Positions 7,782 to 16,599 are shown, counted from the first letter of the stretch. The stretch: DNA of 35,281 nucleotides from Acidobacteriaceae bacterium (GCA_025356095.1 JANXUR010000011.1:1-35281), one strand, 5' to 3'. Notes: generated by a model from the sequence alone, not told the origin. Numbers and translations are program-made.

Positions 7782-7804
7782 GGCATGATAGCCTGACTGC
7801 GAGC

Positions 7805-8950
7805 ATGCCAAAGTTCAACTCAAAATTGGTTGCGAAATATCGCCGCTGGGGTCTTCCGCTCACGGTGACCGGATTGTGCTGCGGGTTGGTCTGGCTCATC
7901 GGCTGTGCCAAGACTGCGCCACCGGTTCCGCCGTCGCTTGAACTGGCCAAACCTGTACGCGACCTTACCGCGACTCGGCAGGGCAACCGGGTGCTGTTGC
8001 GCTTTAGCCTGACCAACCATGCGACCGACGGCGGTAGCTTCCGAGCTTGGGGGCCGGTGCGGATTTGCCGAGCTGAATTCGAGGCCAAGGCGGAACCCAT
8101 GGTGAACTGCAGCACCGTGTTGGCCGCGCTGCGGGGTGAAGACCTTGGGCTGAAGGTTCACCAAAAAGAAGACCAGCAAGTAGTGGCCACGTTCGAAGAC
8201 ACAGTGCCTGCGGCGCGTCCGACCGGGGCTGCCGCCACTGCCGTGTACGCGGTGGAGGTGTTGAACAGCTATGGACGCAGTGCCGGACTGGGCAATCAGG
8301 TTACGGTGCCGTTGGCACCCGCGCTCGCGGCTCCAAGCGAATTCCACGCCGAGGTGGTGGCGGAAGGGGTAGCGCTGACTTGGCAGCCGGTGGCGCTAGA
8401 AGCCAGCATTGCGAACGTGAATTATGAATACCGGATTGAGCGCCGCGATGCGAAACTTGGGCAAAGTGGAAGCGGCGATGCGGCTGCGTCGTTAGCCTGC
8501 GTCGTTCCGTTGGGTACTGGCTCCCGCTGCCTAGACTATGGCACGGAGTGGGAAAAGCCAGTGGTGTATGCCATTCGCGTGGCGACGTTGCTGCCCGACC
8601 GCCAGGTGGTTATGGGTGAAGTAAGTGCGCCGATCCACATGCTGGCGCATGATATATTTCCTCCCGGTGTGCCGCAGGGAGTGCAGGCCGTGGCCTCAGG
8701 CGCAGGGCAGCAGGTGTTTGTTGATTTAACTTGGACTCCAGATACAGATGCTGACTTAACTGGCTATAACGTCTATCGTCGGGAAGATAACGGAGCGTTT
8801 ACCAAGCTAAATGCTACTGTAGTTGCGCAGCCAAGTTATCGCGATGACGAAGTTACCGGGGGCAAGAAGTATTTTTATGTAATTACCGCTCTGGACGTTC
8901 GCGCCAACGAAAGCGCAAAGAGCGAAGAAGCAAGCGAAACGGTGCCGTAA
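7805..8950 (+). CDS. Lipoprotein with fibronectin type III domains
   Basis: 381-aa lipoprotein. After a short basic start and a hydrophobic stretch, the lipobox LIGC places the lipidated Cys at residue 34. At least two fibronectin-III-like segments are visible: around 180-275 (APSEFHAEVVAEGVALTWQPV to YAIRVATL) and 280-380 (PPGVPQGVQAVASGAG to LTGYNVYRREDNG and YFYVITALDVRANES). Such domains mediate surface binding; no catalytic motif is seen. The ATG at 7805 fits the signal peptide better than the longer in-frame start at 7703, which lies inside the aminotransferase gene. A hairpin overlaps its stop codon. Confidence 0.85.
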   Translation: MPKFNSKLVAKYRRWGLPLTVTGLCCGLVWLIGCAKTAPPVPPSLELAKPVRDLTATRQGNRVLLRFSLTNHATDGGSFRAWGPVRICRAEFEAKAEPMVNCSTVLAALRGEDLGLKVHQKEDQQVVATFEDTVPAARPTGAAATAVYAVEVLNSYGRSAGLGNQVTVPLAPALAAPSEFHAEVVAEGVALTWQPVALEASIANVNYEYRIERRDAKLGQSGSGDAAASLACVVPLGTGSRCLDYGTEWEKPVVYAIRVATLLPDRQVVMGEVSAPIHMLAHDIFPPGVPQGVQAVASGAGQQVFVDLTWTPDTDADLTGYNVYRREDNGAFTKLNATVVAQPSYRDDEVTGGKKYFYVITALDVRANESAKSEEASETVP

Positions 8951-8963
8951 GAGGCACCTTTAT
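8941..8963 (+). terminator. Weak terminator overlapping the lipoprotein stop codon
   Basis: Arms GGTGCC (8941-8946) and GGCACC (8953-8958), loop GTAAGA containing the TAA stop, then TTTAT. The 6-bp stem and short T-run make it a modest intrinsic terminator or attenuator before the hydrolase gene. Confidence 0.45.
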
Positions 8964-9013
8964 GCGTCGAGCAAAGGTTACAGACTAGAGACCCACTTGA
9001 TGAAGGATGTAGC

Positions 9014-9892
9014 ATGAAGTATTGCCGGTTTCAGCACAACGGAAGATCGAGGTACGGGCTGGTGGAGCGCGTTGCCGGACGGGATACGATTACGCAGATA
9101 CTGCTCGCCGCGCCAGAGGAATTTCCGCGCACGAACCGAACGGACGATGTAACAGTGTACGAAGTGCCAATGGAGCGCATTGCTCCACTGCCTTTGGATG
9201 AAGCGAAGTTACTGCCGCCAGTAAAGCCCAGTAAGATAGTGTGTGTAGGACGCAACTATCTGGCCCATATCAAGGAACTGAACCATGACGTGCCTAAGAC
9301 TCCGCTCATATTCTTCAAGCCGCCGTCGTCGCTAATTGGGCATGATGATGTAATCTTTCGGCCACGCATCTCGCAGCGTGTGGATTTTGAAGGCGAACTG
9401 GCACTTGTAGTCGGCAAGCGCTGCAAACACCTAAAGCCGGGGCAGGTAGTGTGGCCCTATATTTTGGGTTGGACGATTGTGAACGACGTAACTGCCCGCG
9501 ACTTACAAGAACCGGAAAAGCAATGGACGCGAGCCAAAGGGTTTGACACCTTTTGTCCAGTGGGGCCTGTGGTGGTGGCCCGGGATGAGGTGGACCCGTG
9601 GGTCGGCGTGACCGTAGAGACGCGCGTCAATGGAGTCGTCAAGCAGCACGGCACTACGGAAGATTTTCTATTCTCCATTGAAGATATTCTTGTTTGGATT
9701 ACGCAGGCTATGACGTTAGAGCCGGGCGACCTAATTGCCACAGGCACTCCCGAGGGTGTGGGCCCGCTGCTGGCTGGCGATGTGGTTGAGGTGGAAGTAA
9801 GTGGTATTGGCACACTGCGCAACCGGGTGGAAGACGAAGTGATTCCGGCTGGGGGCGAGCAAGCCGGGGGCGAGCAAGCCGGGGACGAGTAA
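9014..9892 (+). CDS. Fumarylacetoacetate hydrolase (FAH) family protein
   Basis: 292-aa enzyme of the FAH superfamily, whose members hydrolyse, isomerise or decarboxylate beta-keto acids using Mg2+ or Mn2+. Family marks are IVCVGRNYLAHIKEL, the metal-ligand region VDFEGELALVVGKRC, GWTIVNDVTARDLQ, KGFDTFCPVGPVVV and GDLIATGTPEGVGPL. The N-terminal 70 residues form the small domain typical of YcgM-like and homoprotocatechuate-pathway relatives. The exact substrate cannot be told. The last residues (GGEQAGGEQAGDE) are encoded by a 15-bp tandem repeat in which one base change creates the stop. Confidence 0.9.
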   Translation: MKYCRFQHNGRSRYGLVERVAGRDTITQILLAAPEEFPRTNRTDDVTVYEVPMERIAPLPLDEAKLLPPVKPSKIVCVGRNYLAHIKELNHDVPKTPLIFFKPPSSLIGHDDVIFRPRISQRVDFEGELALVVGKRCKHLKPGQVVWPYILGWTIVNDVTARDLQEPEKQWTRAKGFDTFCPVGPVVVARDEVDPWVGVTVETRVNGVVKQHGTTEDFLFSIEDILVWITQAMTLEPGDLIATGTPEGVGPLLAGDVVEVEVSGIGTLRNRVEDEVIPAGGEQAGGEQAGDE

Positions 9893-9925
9893 GCTGGGGG
9901 CGAGTAAGCTTGGGACGAGTAAAGT
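9851..9925 (+). repeat. 15-bp tandem repeat straddling the FAH-family stop codon
   Basis: Five consecutive 15-bp units start at 9851, 9866, 9881, 9896 and 9911. The consensus is GGGGGCGAGCAAGCC. In copies 3-5 CAA is changed to TAA, so the frame ends in copy 3 (9890-9892) while the repeat carries on downstream. Copies 1-2 code for GGEQA. Confidence 0.9.
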
Positions 9926-9931
9926 AAACCT

Positions 9932-10342
9932 ATGGATCTACTGAAGCTTTACGAATTCGCGCTAGGCATGGTGGTGTTGGGCGTTGCTGCTGTTGCTCTG
10001 TTCCGCCGCAAGCGGCAGGCAGTAGAAGATCTGGAACGCGAGCGCCGCGACTTTTTGGAAGAAGTCGGACGTATTATTGATGGCATCGTGCTGGATGTGC
10101 AGGAAGTAGAGATTGATGGCCGCGAGGCGCAGATGGTGATCTTCCAGTACGAAGTAAGTGGGGTGAACTATGAGGCTTCGCAGGATGTTACGATGCTGCG
10201 TCCGTGGATCAACTTACAAAGCTGCCGGACTGGACTGCATGCTTCGGTGAAGTATGATCCGCTGAACCCTGGGAATTCGTTGCTCATCACCGAGAAGTGG
10301 AATGGCCTTGGTGCGGACGCTGGGTATGCGATGCCGCGGTAG
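9932..10342 (+). CDS. Single-pass membrane protein, DUF3592-like
   Basis: 136-aa protein with one N-terminal membrane segment (LYEFALGMVVLGVAAVALF, about residues 5-23), a charged linker (RRKRQAVEDLERERRDFLEEVGR) that may form a short coiled coil, and a beta-rich outer domain with IFQYEVSGVNYEASQDV and VKYDPLNPGNSLL. The last two stretches are the pattern of DUF3592 proteins. Function unknown. It is the last gene of the plus-strand group and starts 7 nt after the repeat tract. Confidence 0.7.
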   Translation: MDLLKLYEFALGMVVLGVAAVALFRRKRQAVEDLERERRDFLEEVGRIIDGIVLDVQEVEIDGREAQMVIFQYEVSGVNYEASQDVTMLRPWINLQSCRTGLHASVKYDPLNPGNSLLITEKWNGLGADAGYAMPR

Positions 10343-10362
10343 AAGTGGCGGCTGGGTCGAGA

Positions 10363-10387
10363 CCCGCCCAAGCGTAGCTTGGACGGG
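10363..10387. terminator. Hairpin between convergent genes (possible terminator)
   Basis: Arms CCCGCCCAAGC (10363-10373) and GCTTGGACGGG (10377-10387) with a GTA loop and one mismatch that becomes a G.U pair on the minus strand. It sits between the convergent DUF3592-like and DUF779 genes, but neither side has a clear T-run. A near-identical stem forms the terminator at 28799-28825. Confidence 0.45.
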
Positions 10388-10405
10388 GCACCCAAGGGTT
10401 GGCGC

Positions 10406-10768
10406 CTAAGTGGCGATGGGTGTAAGTTGTTCTTTTTCTTCCACAGTAAAGAGCCGGGAGCGCGTTAGAAAGCGCAGGCCAGTGGGGCGTTCGAGCGAGA
10501 ACATGCCGCCGTTGCCGGGGATGGCGTCAATGGTCAGGTGCGTGTGCTGCCAGTACTCAAACTGCGGGCGCGACATGTAGAACGGCACTCCGCCGATCTC
10601 GCCCAATAGGACATCGGAATCGCCCACGAAAAATTCATTGCGGGGAAAGCACATGGGTGCCGAGCCGTCGCAGCATCCGCCGGACTGGTGGAAGAGCAGG
10701 TCTCCGTGCTGCGCACGCAGGTCGGCGATGAGGGCGAGAGCAGCGGGGGTGGCGGCGACACGGGTCAT
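10406..10768 (-). CDS. DUF779 protein (aldehyde-dehydrogenase-associated)
   Basis: 120-aa cytoplasmic protein of DUF779, a small family regularly encoded beside acetaldehyde-type aldehyde dehydrogenases, as here. Visible marks are LLFHQSGGCCDGSAPMCFP (a Cys cluster that could bind metal or thiol), GGVPFYMSRPQFEYWQHTHLTIDAIPGNGGMFSLE and the C-terminal FLTRSRLF. Its role is not established. It follows the dehydrogenase gene on the minus strand after about 210 nt holding two palindromic elements. Confidence 0.85.
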   Translation of the reverse strand: MTRVAATPAALALIADLRAQHGDLLFHQSGGCCDGSAPMCFPRNEFFVGDSDVLLGEIGGVPFYMSRPQFEYWQHTHLTIDAIPGNGGMFSLERPTGLRFLTRSRLFTVEEKEQLTPIAT

Positions 10769-10845
10769 GAGTTCGGTTTCGGGTTTCAGGTGTGGAACCT
10801 TGTACGGCTTCGAGATCCACGGCTTGGTAGGGGTCCTTCGACTTC

Positions 10846-10878
10846 GTGAGGCAGTCGCGCCTTGCGCGATTGCCTCAC
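10846..10878. repeat. Long hairpin between aldehyde dehydrogenase and DUF779 genes
   Basis: Arms of 15 nt, GTGAGGCAGTCGCGC (10846-10860) and GCGCGATTGCCTCAC (10864-10878), with one mismatch and a CTT loop. The flanks (CCTTCGACTTC before, CGCTCAGGATGAC after) resemble a dispersed palindrome common in bacterial intergenic DNA. It probably acts as an intercistronic mRNA structure. Confidence 0.65.
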
Positions 10879-10918
10879 TCCGCTCAGGATGACACCCGTT
10901 TTAGGCGGCATTGTTTAC

Positions 10919-10948
10919 GGCGCGGCTGAAGCCGCGCCCTTTCAAAGC
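10919..10948. repeat. Interspersed palindromic repeat (GGCGCGGCT/AGCCGCGCC type)
   Basis: Arms GGCGCGGCT (10919-10927) and AGCCGCGCC (10930-10938) around GA, followed by CTTTCAAAGC. The same 30 bp occur inside mnmG at 15045-15074, and a related palindrome pair lies at 34845-34898. This marks a short interspersed repeat family with members both between and within genes. Confidence 0.8.
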
Positions 10949-10977
10949 CGCGCTCCTTCAAATCCGTTCGCTCAGTT

Positions 10978-12507
10978 CTAGAAGAAGCCGAGCTTATCGG
11001 GGCTGTAACTTACAAGCATATTCTTGGTCTGCTGATAGTGGTCGAGCATCATCTTATGGTTTTCGCGACCAATGCCAGACTGCTTGTAGCCTCCAAAGGC
11101 GGCGTGGGCCGGGTATAAGTGGTAGCAGTTGGTCCATACGCGGCCTGCTTTAATGCCGCGGCCCATGCGGAAGCAGATGTTGGCGTCGCGGCTCCAGACG
11201 CCCGCGCCGAGGCCGTAGAGCGTGTCGTTGGCGATTTCGAGAGCTTCGGCTTCATCCTTAAAGGTGGTCACCGAAACCACAGGGCCAAAGATTTCTTCCT
11301 GAAAGATGCGCATCTTGTTATGGCCCTTGAAGACGGTGGGCTTGATGTAGTAACCCTCGGCTAAGTCGCCGGGCTGCATATTGCGTTCGCCGCCGATGAG
11401 GCACTCGGCACCTTCCTGCTTGCCTAAGTCGAGATAGGAGAGGATTTTTTCCAACTGCTCCGAGGAAGCTTGCGCACCGATCATGGTGCTGGGGTCGAGC
11501 GGGTGGCCCTGCTTTACGGCGGCCACGCGCTGCAGCGCGCGTTCCATGAAGTTGTCATAGATGCTCTCTTGAATCAGCGCGCGCGAGGGGCAGGTGCAGA
11601 CTTCGCCCTGATTGAGCGCGAACATGGTGAAGCCTTCGAGAGCTTTGTCGAAGAAGGCATCGTCGGCAGCCATCACATCCTCAAAGAAGATATTGGGGCT
11701 TTTGCCGCCGAGCTCTAGTGTCACCGGGATCAGGTTCTGGCTGGCGTACTGCATGATGAGGCGACCGGTGGTGGTTTCTCCGGTGAAAGCGACTTTGGCG
11801 ACGCGCGGGCTGCTGGCAAGGGGCTTGCCGGCCTCAAGGCCGAATCCGTTCACAACGTTGAGCACGCCGGGCGGCAGCAGGTGGCCGATCAGCTCCATTA
11901 GAACGAGGATGGAGGCCGGGGTCTGCTCGGCGGGTTTGAGCACGACGCAGTTGCCGGCGGCGAGCGCGGGCGCCAGCTTCCACACCGCCATCAGGATGGG
12001 AAAGTTCCACGGGATGATTTGTGCGACAACGCCGAGTGGCTCCTTGAAGTGGTAGGCGTAGGTGGTGTGGTCAATCTCACTGATGCCACCTTCTTCGGCG
12101 CGGATGCAGCCAGCGAAATAGCGGAAGTGGTCAATGGCCAGCGGCATATCGGCGGCCATGGATTCGCGGATGGGTTTGCCGTTGTCAATGGTTTCGGCGA
12201 CGGCGAGCAGTTGCAGATTCTGCTCCATGGTGTCGGCGATTTTGTTGAGGATGACGGCGCGTTCGGCGGGCGAGGTGCGGCCCCAACCTGCGTTAAAGGC
12301 GGCGTGGGCGGCGTCGAGTGCAAAGTTGACGTCGGCGGCGTTCGAGCGCGGAATCTGGCAGAAGGGCTTGCCGGTGATAGGCGAGACGTTGTCAAAGTAC
12401 AGGCCGCTAAGCGGCTCGACCCACTGTCCGTTCAGGTAGTTGCCGTATTTGGCCTTATAGGGGTTGCTAATGCCGAAGGGTGAAAGCAGCGTTGCGAGAT
12501 CGGACAT
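10978..12507 (-). CDS. NAD(P)-dependent aldehyde dehydrogenase (AldB/ExaC-like)
   Basis: 509-aa aldehyde dehydrogenase oxidising an aldehyde, probably acetaldehyde or a related short aldehyde, to the acid. The catalytic Cys is C304 in [11 protein letters not shown] and the general base E265 in LELGGKS. The cofactor site shows [21 protein letters not shown] and FTGETTTGR. The EVCTCPSR form and the C-terminal [22 protein letters not shown] fit the acetaldehyde-type subgroup, supported by the DUF779 gene downstream. The start at 12507 (MSDLATLL) has a GAGG site 7 nt upstream and matches the family; the frame to 12606 is too long. Confidence 0.93.
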   Translation of the reverse strand: MSDLATLLSPFGISNPYKAKYGNYLNGQWVEPLSGLYFDNVSPITGKPFCQIPRSNAADVNFALDAAHAAFNAGWGRTSPAERAVILNKIADTMEQNLQLLAVAETIDNGKPIRESMAADMPLAIDHFRYFAGCIRAEEGGISEIDHTTYAYHFKEPLGVVAQIIPWNFPILMAVWKLAPALAAGNCVVLKPAEQTPASILVLMELIGHLLPPGVLNVVNGFGLEAGKPLASSPRVAKVAFTGETTTGRLIMQYASQNLIPVTLELGGKSPNIFFEDVMAADDAFFDKALEGFTMFALNQGEVCTCPSRALIQESIYDNFMERALQRVAAVKQGHPLDPSTMIGAQASSEQLEKILSYLDLGKQEGAECLIGGERNMQPGDLAEGYYIKPTVFKGHNKMRIFQEEIFGPVVSVTTFKDEAEALEIANDTLYGLGAGVWSRDANICFRMGRGIKAGRVWTNCYHLYPAHAAFGGYKQSGIGRENHKMMLDHYQQTKNMLVSYSPDKLGFF

Positions 12508-12629
12508 GGGTTGCCTCGTGTGTGCGGGATGAACCGCGCAGAGATGAGTTTTTACGACAGATTTTGTGACGGGAGAAGGGTAGTCCTGAGGGGCGGGGGT
12601 TGGCAAGGGATGGGGGGGCTAGCTTGTGC

Positions 12630-12656
12630 TATGATTGTGTACACAGGGAGTACACA
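12630..12656 (+). promoter_or_regulatory. Putative promoter -10 and overlapping operator of the second toxin-antitoxin pair
   Basis: A TATGAT -10-like box (12630-12635) abuts an inverted repeat: TGTGTAC (12636-12642) and GTACACA (12650-12656), 7-nt spacer, just before the antitoxin ATG (12659). Phd/YefM antitoxins bind such palindromes over their own start region, so autorepression is likely. No good -35 is seen. If the -10 is right, the transcript is nearly leaderless. Confidence 0.5.
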
Positions 12657-12658
12657 CG

Positions 12659-12937
12659 ATGAACACAACCAAGGTTGGCATCCGGGAGTTTCGGGAGAAC
12701 CTCTCCAGCTATCTGGAGGCGGAAAAGCCGGTAGCGATCACGCGGCACGGCATGACGATTGGGGTGTACGTACCGGCCAAGCCTCGCGCCAGCCGCGAGC
12801 AGCTCGAAGCACTGCGCATCGCCGGGGAGAAGATGGATGCTGCGATACGGGCCGCTGGCCTCAGCGAGGATGAGCTGGTGGCTGAGTTCGAGCAGTTGCG
12901 CAAGGCAGATCGCGCGAAGCGGCCTGCCAGCCGATGA
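12659..12937 (+). CDS. Phd/YefM-family antitoxin
   Basis: 92-aa antitoxin paired with the PIN toxin whose start overlaps its stop by 4 nt (ATGA at 12934-12937). The N-terminal fold is typical of Phd/YefM: VGIREFRENLSSYLEAEKPVAITRHGMTIGVYVPAK (residues about 5-41). The C-terminal half is helical and charged and would wrap the toxin. ATG at 12659 is chosen because the preceding palindrome looks like the operator and the family begins there. Confidence 0.88.
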   Translation: MNTTKVGIREFRENLSSYLEAEKPVAITRHGMTIGVYVPAKPRASREQLEALRIAGEKMDAAIRAAGLSEDELVAEFEQLRKADRAKRPASR

Positions 12938-13356
12938 TTGTGCTGGATGCGAACATCCTGATTCGCGCGGTGCTGGGGGCTCGCGTGCGTCGGCTTATCC
13001 AAACTTACGGTGACAGCGTCCTGCTCGTGTCGCCGCACACAGCAATTGGGGAGATGGATCGGCACCTGCCAGGCTTGGCGGACAGGAGGCACTTGGATGC
13101 CGCAGTGGCGGCTGAAATCCGTTCCAAGGTTATCGCCGCGGTTGAAATTGTGCTCTCTGCGACGTATGCACCCTTCGAAGCTGCGGCTCGGCAGCGCCCT
13201 GAACGCCGAGATGAGGATGACTGGCCCATCCTGGCAACCGCTCTCGCGTTGGGGTGTCCGATTTGGACTGAGGATTTGGACTTCTTTGGCTGCGGCGTGG
13301 CGACGTGGACCAGCGATCGAGTGGAACTGTATCTGAAGGCCACGACGGAGAACTAA
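12934..13356 (+). CDS. PIN-domain toxin (VapC-like ribonuclease)
   Basis: 140-aa PIN protein, the predicted ribonuclease toxin of this second pair. Active-site acids appear as D5 in [13 protein letters not shown]40 in [10 protein letters not shown]96 in [15 protein letters not shown] and D114 in WTEDLDFF. It differs clearly from the toxin at 601-1047, so the two are not a recent duplication. Its TAA stop overlaps by 3 nt with the TAG stop of mnmG on the opposite strand (13353-13356 in all). Confidence 0.87.
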   Translation: MIVLDANILIRAVLGARVRRLIQTYGDSVLLVSPHTAIGEMDRHLPGLADRRHLDAAVAAEIRSKVIAAVEIVLSATYAPFEAAARQRPERRDEDDWPILATALALGCPIWTEDLDFFGCGVATWTSDRVELYLKATTEN

Positions 13357-15500
13357 AGCGCGGTTCTCCGCTTGTTCTGTATCTCAATGTACACATTCAC
13401 CAGTGACACTGCCGCCGGGGTTACGCCGGGGATGTGCATGGCTTGGGCTAGCGTCGCGGGGCGGACGCGGTCGAGTTTTTCCACCATTTCGCGGGACAGG
13501 CCGGGGATGTCGCGGTAGGTGAACCAGGCGGGGATGGGGCGCTGCTCGGCCTGCTTGAGCCGCTCGATGGAGCGCTGCTGCTGCAGCAGGTATCCGGCGT
13601 ACTTGACCTCGGTTTCCACGGTCTTCAGGTCCACGCGTGAGGGCGGGTCAACACCCGGGCCGGAGAATAGCTCGGGCGCGAGGCGGGCGAGCAGCGGGGC
13701 GACGTGCTCGATGGTGACCTCCGGGCGTCGGAGGAGTTGCGCGAGAGGCTGGCCGAGAGCGCTTGCCAGTTGCCGGTTGCCAGTTGCCAGAGTATCGGAG
13801 CTGCGCTCCGGGGGGCAGACGGGGGCGTCTGCCCCCACATGGGCCGTGACTGAGGGGGGGTCGCTCGGGATCGAGGCAGGAGCTACACGGGCCCCAAGTT
13901 CCTCCGCCATCTCACCGTTGAGCTTTGTGTTCTCCAGCAGGCGCTGCAACGCGGCGAGCCGCAGCTGCTTGGCTTGGAAGTCAGCCCAAGCGTCGTCGCT
14001 GATGAGGCCGACGCGGCGGCCGTGCGGAGTGAGTCGGCGGTCGGCGTTATCAATCCGCAGATGCAGACGGAACTCGGCGCGGCTGGTGAACATGCGGTAA
14101 GGCTCTTCGGTGCCTTTGCTAATCAGGTCGTCAATCAGAATGGCGGTATAGGCTTCGGTGCGGTCGAGCACGAGCGGCGATTCGCCTTTGACGGCGAGGG
14201 CGGCGTTGATGCCAGCCATCAGGCCTTGGCAGGCGGCTTCTTCATAGCCGCTGGTGCCGTTGATCTGGCCCGCGAGGTAGAGACCGGCGATCTGCTTGAC
14301 CTCGAGAGTGCGGCTCAGCTCGGTGGGGTCAATGGCGTCGTACTCAATGGCGTAGCCGGGGCGCAGCATCTCGGCGGTTTCCAGGCCGGGGATGGACTTG
14401 AGCACGGCGAGCTGCACGTCCACGGGCATGGAAGTGCTGAGGCCGTTGACGTAGATTTCGTGAGTGTGCAGGCCTTCGGGTTCCAGAAAGAGCTGATGCT
14501 GGGTCTTGTCGGGAAACTTGACGACTTTATCTTCGATGCTGGGGCAGTAGCGGGGGCCGATGCCTTCGATTTGGCCGCTGTACATGGGCGAGCGGTGGAC
14601 GTTTTCGCGCAGGATGCGATGAGTCTCTTCCGTGGTGAAGGCGATATAGCAGGCCACCTGGGTGGAGTGGTGCGTCACCTTCCGGGTGCGAAAGCTGAAC
14701 GGAGTTGGTTCAAGGTCACCGGGCTGGGCTTCAAAACGCGTCCAGTCTATAGTTCGGCCATCGAGGCGGGGGGGCGTACCGGTCTTAAGACGGCAGCCGC
14801 GCAGACCAAGCTGCTTCAGGGCTTCGCCCAGCATCACGGAGGCAGGCTCGCCAGAGCGACCTGCGGGCAATTGCTCTTCGCCAATGTGAATCAGGCCGTT
14901 GAGGAAGGTGCCGGTGGTAATGATGACGGCGGAGGCTCCGATGCGGCGGCCATCGCGGAGCAGGATGCCATTGGCGCGGCGGCGGGGCGCTTCCGCAAGT
15001 AGTCCATCGGGGGCTAAAGCCCCTGAACCTTCCGCGCCCGCAGCGGCGCGGCTGAAGCCGCGCCCTTTCAAAGCGGCGTCAGGGGGGGCAAGTTCTTCCA
15101 AGATGACTTTGGCGACTTCGGCCTGCTTGATCTTTAAGTTTGGCTGGGCATCGAGAAGCTCGCGCATTTTTACGCGGTAGGCGTGCTTGTCACACTGGGC
15201 GCGGGGAGACCAGACGGCGGGACCGCGGGAGGTGTTCAGCAGGCGGAACTGGATGCCAACGGCGTCGGTGACTTCCGCCATAATGCCGCCGAGGGCGTCA
15301 ACTTCGCGCACCAGGTGGCCCTTGGCGATGCCGCCGATGGCGGGGTTGCAGGACATCTGCGCGATCAGGTCTACGTTGAGCGTGAACAGGGCGGTCTTCA
15401 GGCCCATGCGCGCGCAAGCGACGGCAGCTTCGCAGCCCGCGTGGCCGCCGCCGACGATCACGGCGTCAAAGTGTTCGGTGAAATTTGCTGCGGAAGACAA
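13353..15500 (-). CDS. mnmG: MnmG (GidA), tRNA uridine-34 carboxymethylaminomethyl modification enzyme
   Basis: FAD enzyme that with MnmE modifies the wobble uridine of several tRNAs. Family marks: [16 protein letters not shown]-binding loop (residues 14-26), [61 protein letters not shown] and the C-terminal YIEIQNKR. At 715 aa it is longer than the usual about 620. The excess lies in two insertions: about 137-175, whose core (143-164) is an interspersed palindromic repeat, and about 540-580, encoded by other palindromes. TTG start at 15500 with AAGGA upstream. Confidence 0.95.
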   Translation of the reverse strand: MSSAANFTEHFDAVIVGGGHAGCEAAVACARMGLKTALFTLNVDLIAQMSCNPAIGGIAKGHLVREVDALGGIMAEVTDAVGIQFRLLNTSRGPAVWSPRAQCDKHAYRVKMRELLDAQPNLKIKQAEVAKVILEELAPPDAALKGRGFSRAAAGAEGSGALAPDGLLAEAPRRRANGILLRDGRRIGASAVIITTGTFLNGLIHIGEEQLPAGRSGEPASVMLGEALKQLGLRGCRLKTGTPPRLDGRTIDWTRFEAQPGDLEPTPFSFRTRKVTHHSTQVACYIAFTTEETHRILRENVHRSPMYSGQIEGIGPRYCPSIEDKVVKFPDKTQHQLFLEPEGLHTHEIYVNGLSTSMPVDVQLAVLKSIPGLETAEMLRPGYAIEYDAIDPTELSRTLEVKQIAGLYLAGQINGTSGYEEAACQGLMAGINAALAVKGESPLVLDRTEAYTAILIDDLISKGTEEPYRMFTSRAEFRLHLRIDNADRRLTPHGRRVGLISDDAWADFQAKQLRLAALQRLLENTKLNGEMAEELGARVAPASIPSDPPSVTAHVGADAPVCPPERSSDTLATGNRQLASALGQPLAQLLRRPEVTIEHVAPLLARLAPELFSGPGVDPPSRVDLKTVETEVKYAGYLLQQQRSIERLKQAEQRPIPAWFTYRDIPGLSREMVEKLDRVRPATLAQAMHIPGVTPAAVSLVNVYIEIQNKRRTAL
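13763..13836. repeat. Direct repeat and palindromes inserted in the C-terminal part of mnmG
   Basis: TTGCCAGTTGCC occurs twice (13763-13774 and 13777-13788). Next comes a small hairpin with arms GGAGC/GCTCC (13797-13809), then a strong palindrome with arms GGGGGCAGACG (13811-13821) and CGTCTGCCCCC (13826-13836). All lie inside the reading frame and encode a stretch (around residues 555-580) with no counterpart in ordinary MnmG. Confidence 0.8.
15010..15074. repeat. Interspersed palindromic repeat inside the mnmG reading frame
   Basis: Two palindromes in tandem: GGGGCT/AGCCCC (15010-15023) and GGCGCGGCT/AGCCGCGCC (15045-15064), then CTTTCAAAGC. The second half is identical over 30 bp to the intergenic element at 10919-10948. 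In mnmG it encodes residues about 143-164 and leaves the frame open. Confidence 0.85.
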
Positions 15501-15620
15501 TTGATAGAATCCTTAGAACTGACAGTTTAGCAGCGGGGCAGGTGTGCGCCCGTTGCCGGGGTGGCCGGATGCCGCTGCGATCGTGACTGCTAGAGGCAAA
15601 AAAGAAGAGGAGACCTGCCG

Positions 15621-16592
15621 ATGAATTACCGCCCGCTGGGCCGCACCGGGTTTAACGTCAGCGACATTGCGCACGGCTTGTGGGGCATGGGCGGCTGGAG
15701 CGGCTCAGACGACGAGCAATCGCTCGCCGCTTTGCAGCTTGCCGTGGATCTGGGTTGTAACTTCTTCGATTCAGCGTGGGCGTATGGCGAAGGCAAGAGC
15801 GACGCGCTGCTCGGCCAGATCATTGCCCGCAATCCGTCAAAGCGGCTTTACGCTGCCAGCAAGGTTCCCCCGAAGAATCGCAAGTGGCCGGCATCGCCTG
15901 CCGACCATCTGCGCGATGTCTTTCCCACCGACCACTGCGTGGAGTACGCGAAAAAAATCCGCGAGAAGCTTGGCGTGGAAACCATTGACCTGCTGCAGTT
16001 GCATGTGTGGTCTGACGCGTGGGCGGGCGAGCCGGAGTTCCGCGAGACGGTGCAACGGCTGAAGGAAGAAAAGCTGATTGCCGCCTTTGGGTTGAGCTTG
16101 AACCGCTGGGAGCCGGAAAACGGAATCGCCGCGCTGCGCACCGGTCTGGTGGATGCAGTGCAGGTGATTTACAACATTTTCGATCAGTCGCCAGAGGACG
16201 CGCTCTTTCCCGTGTGTGAGGAGCTGAACATCGGTGTGATTGCCCGGGTGCCCCTGGACGAAGGCAGTCTTGGCGGCAAGATGACGCTGGAAACACGCTT
16301 CCCGGAGAGCGACTGGCGATCAAAGTATTTTGGCACGGAGAATCTGCACGCAACCATTCCTCGCATCGAAGGGCTGAAGGTGCTGGTGCCGGAGGGCATG
16401 GATTTGCCTGAGGTGGCGCTGCGGTTCATTCTCTCCAGCCCGGTGGTAAGCACGACGATCATTGGGATGAGGTCGCTCGCCCATGTGCAGCGCAATATCG
16501 CTGCCAGCGACGCGGGGGCGCTGCCTGCCGAGTTGGTGCAGGCCCTGAAGCCGCACCGATGGGATCGCAAGAAGAAGCCGTGGTCGGACTAA
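15621..16592 (+). CDS. Aldo/keto reductase
   Basis: 323-aa cytoplasmic NADPH-dependent oxidoreductase of the aldo/keto reductase superfamily. It starts with the family pattern YRPLGRTGFNVSDIAHGLWGMG. Catalytic candidates are D50 and Y55 in FFDSAWAYGEGKSD, K81 in YAASKVP and the His of LLQLHVW. The C-terminal part (SSPVVSTTIIGMRSLAHVQRNIAA) binds the nicotinamide nucleotide. Substrate unknown. GAGGAG lies upstream of ATG 15621. It is divergent from mnmG and only 7 nt before tgt. Confidence 0.92.
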   Translation: MNYRPLGRTGFNVSDIAHGLWGMGGWSGSDDEQSLAALQLAVDLGCNFFDSAWAYGEGKSDALLGQIIARNPSKRLYAASKVPPKNRKWPASPADHLRDVFPTDHCVEYAKKIREKLGVETIDLLQLHVWSDAWAGEPEFRETVQRLKEEKLIAAFGLSLNRWEPENGIAALRTGLVDAVQVIYNIFDQSPEDALFPVCEELNIGVIARVPLDEGSLGGKMTLETRFPESDWRSKYFGTENLHATIPRIEGLKVLVPEGMDLPEVALRFILSSPVVSTTIIGMRSLAHVQRNIAASDAGALPAELVQALKPHRWDRKKKPWSD

Positions 16593-16599
16593 GCGAGCG

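Noticed and set aside
13974-15002. Long plus-strand open frame (342 codons) opposite mnmG
   Set aside because: Antisense shadow of mnmG; Gly/Ala/Val-rich with no recognisable domain.
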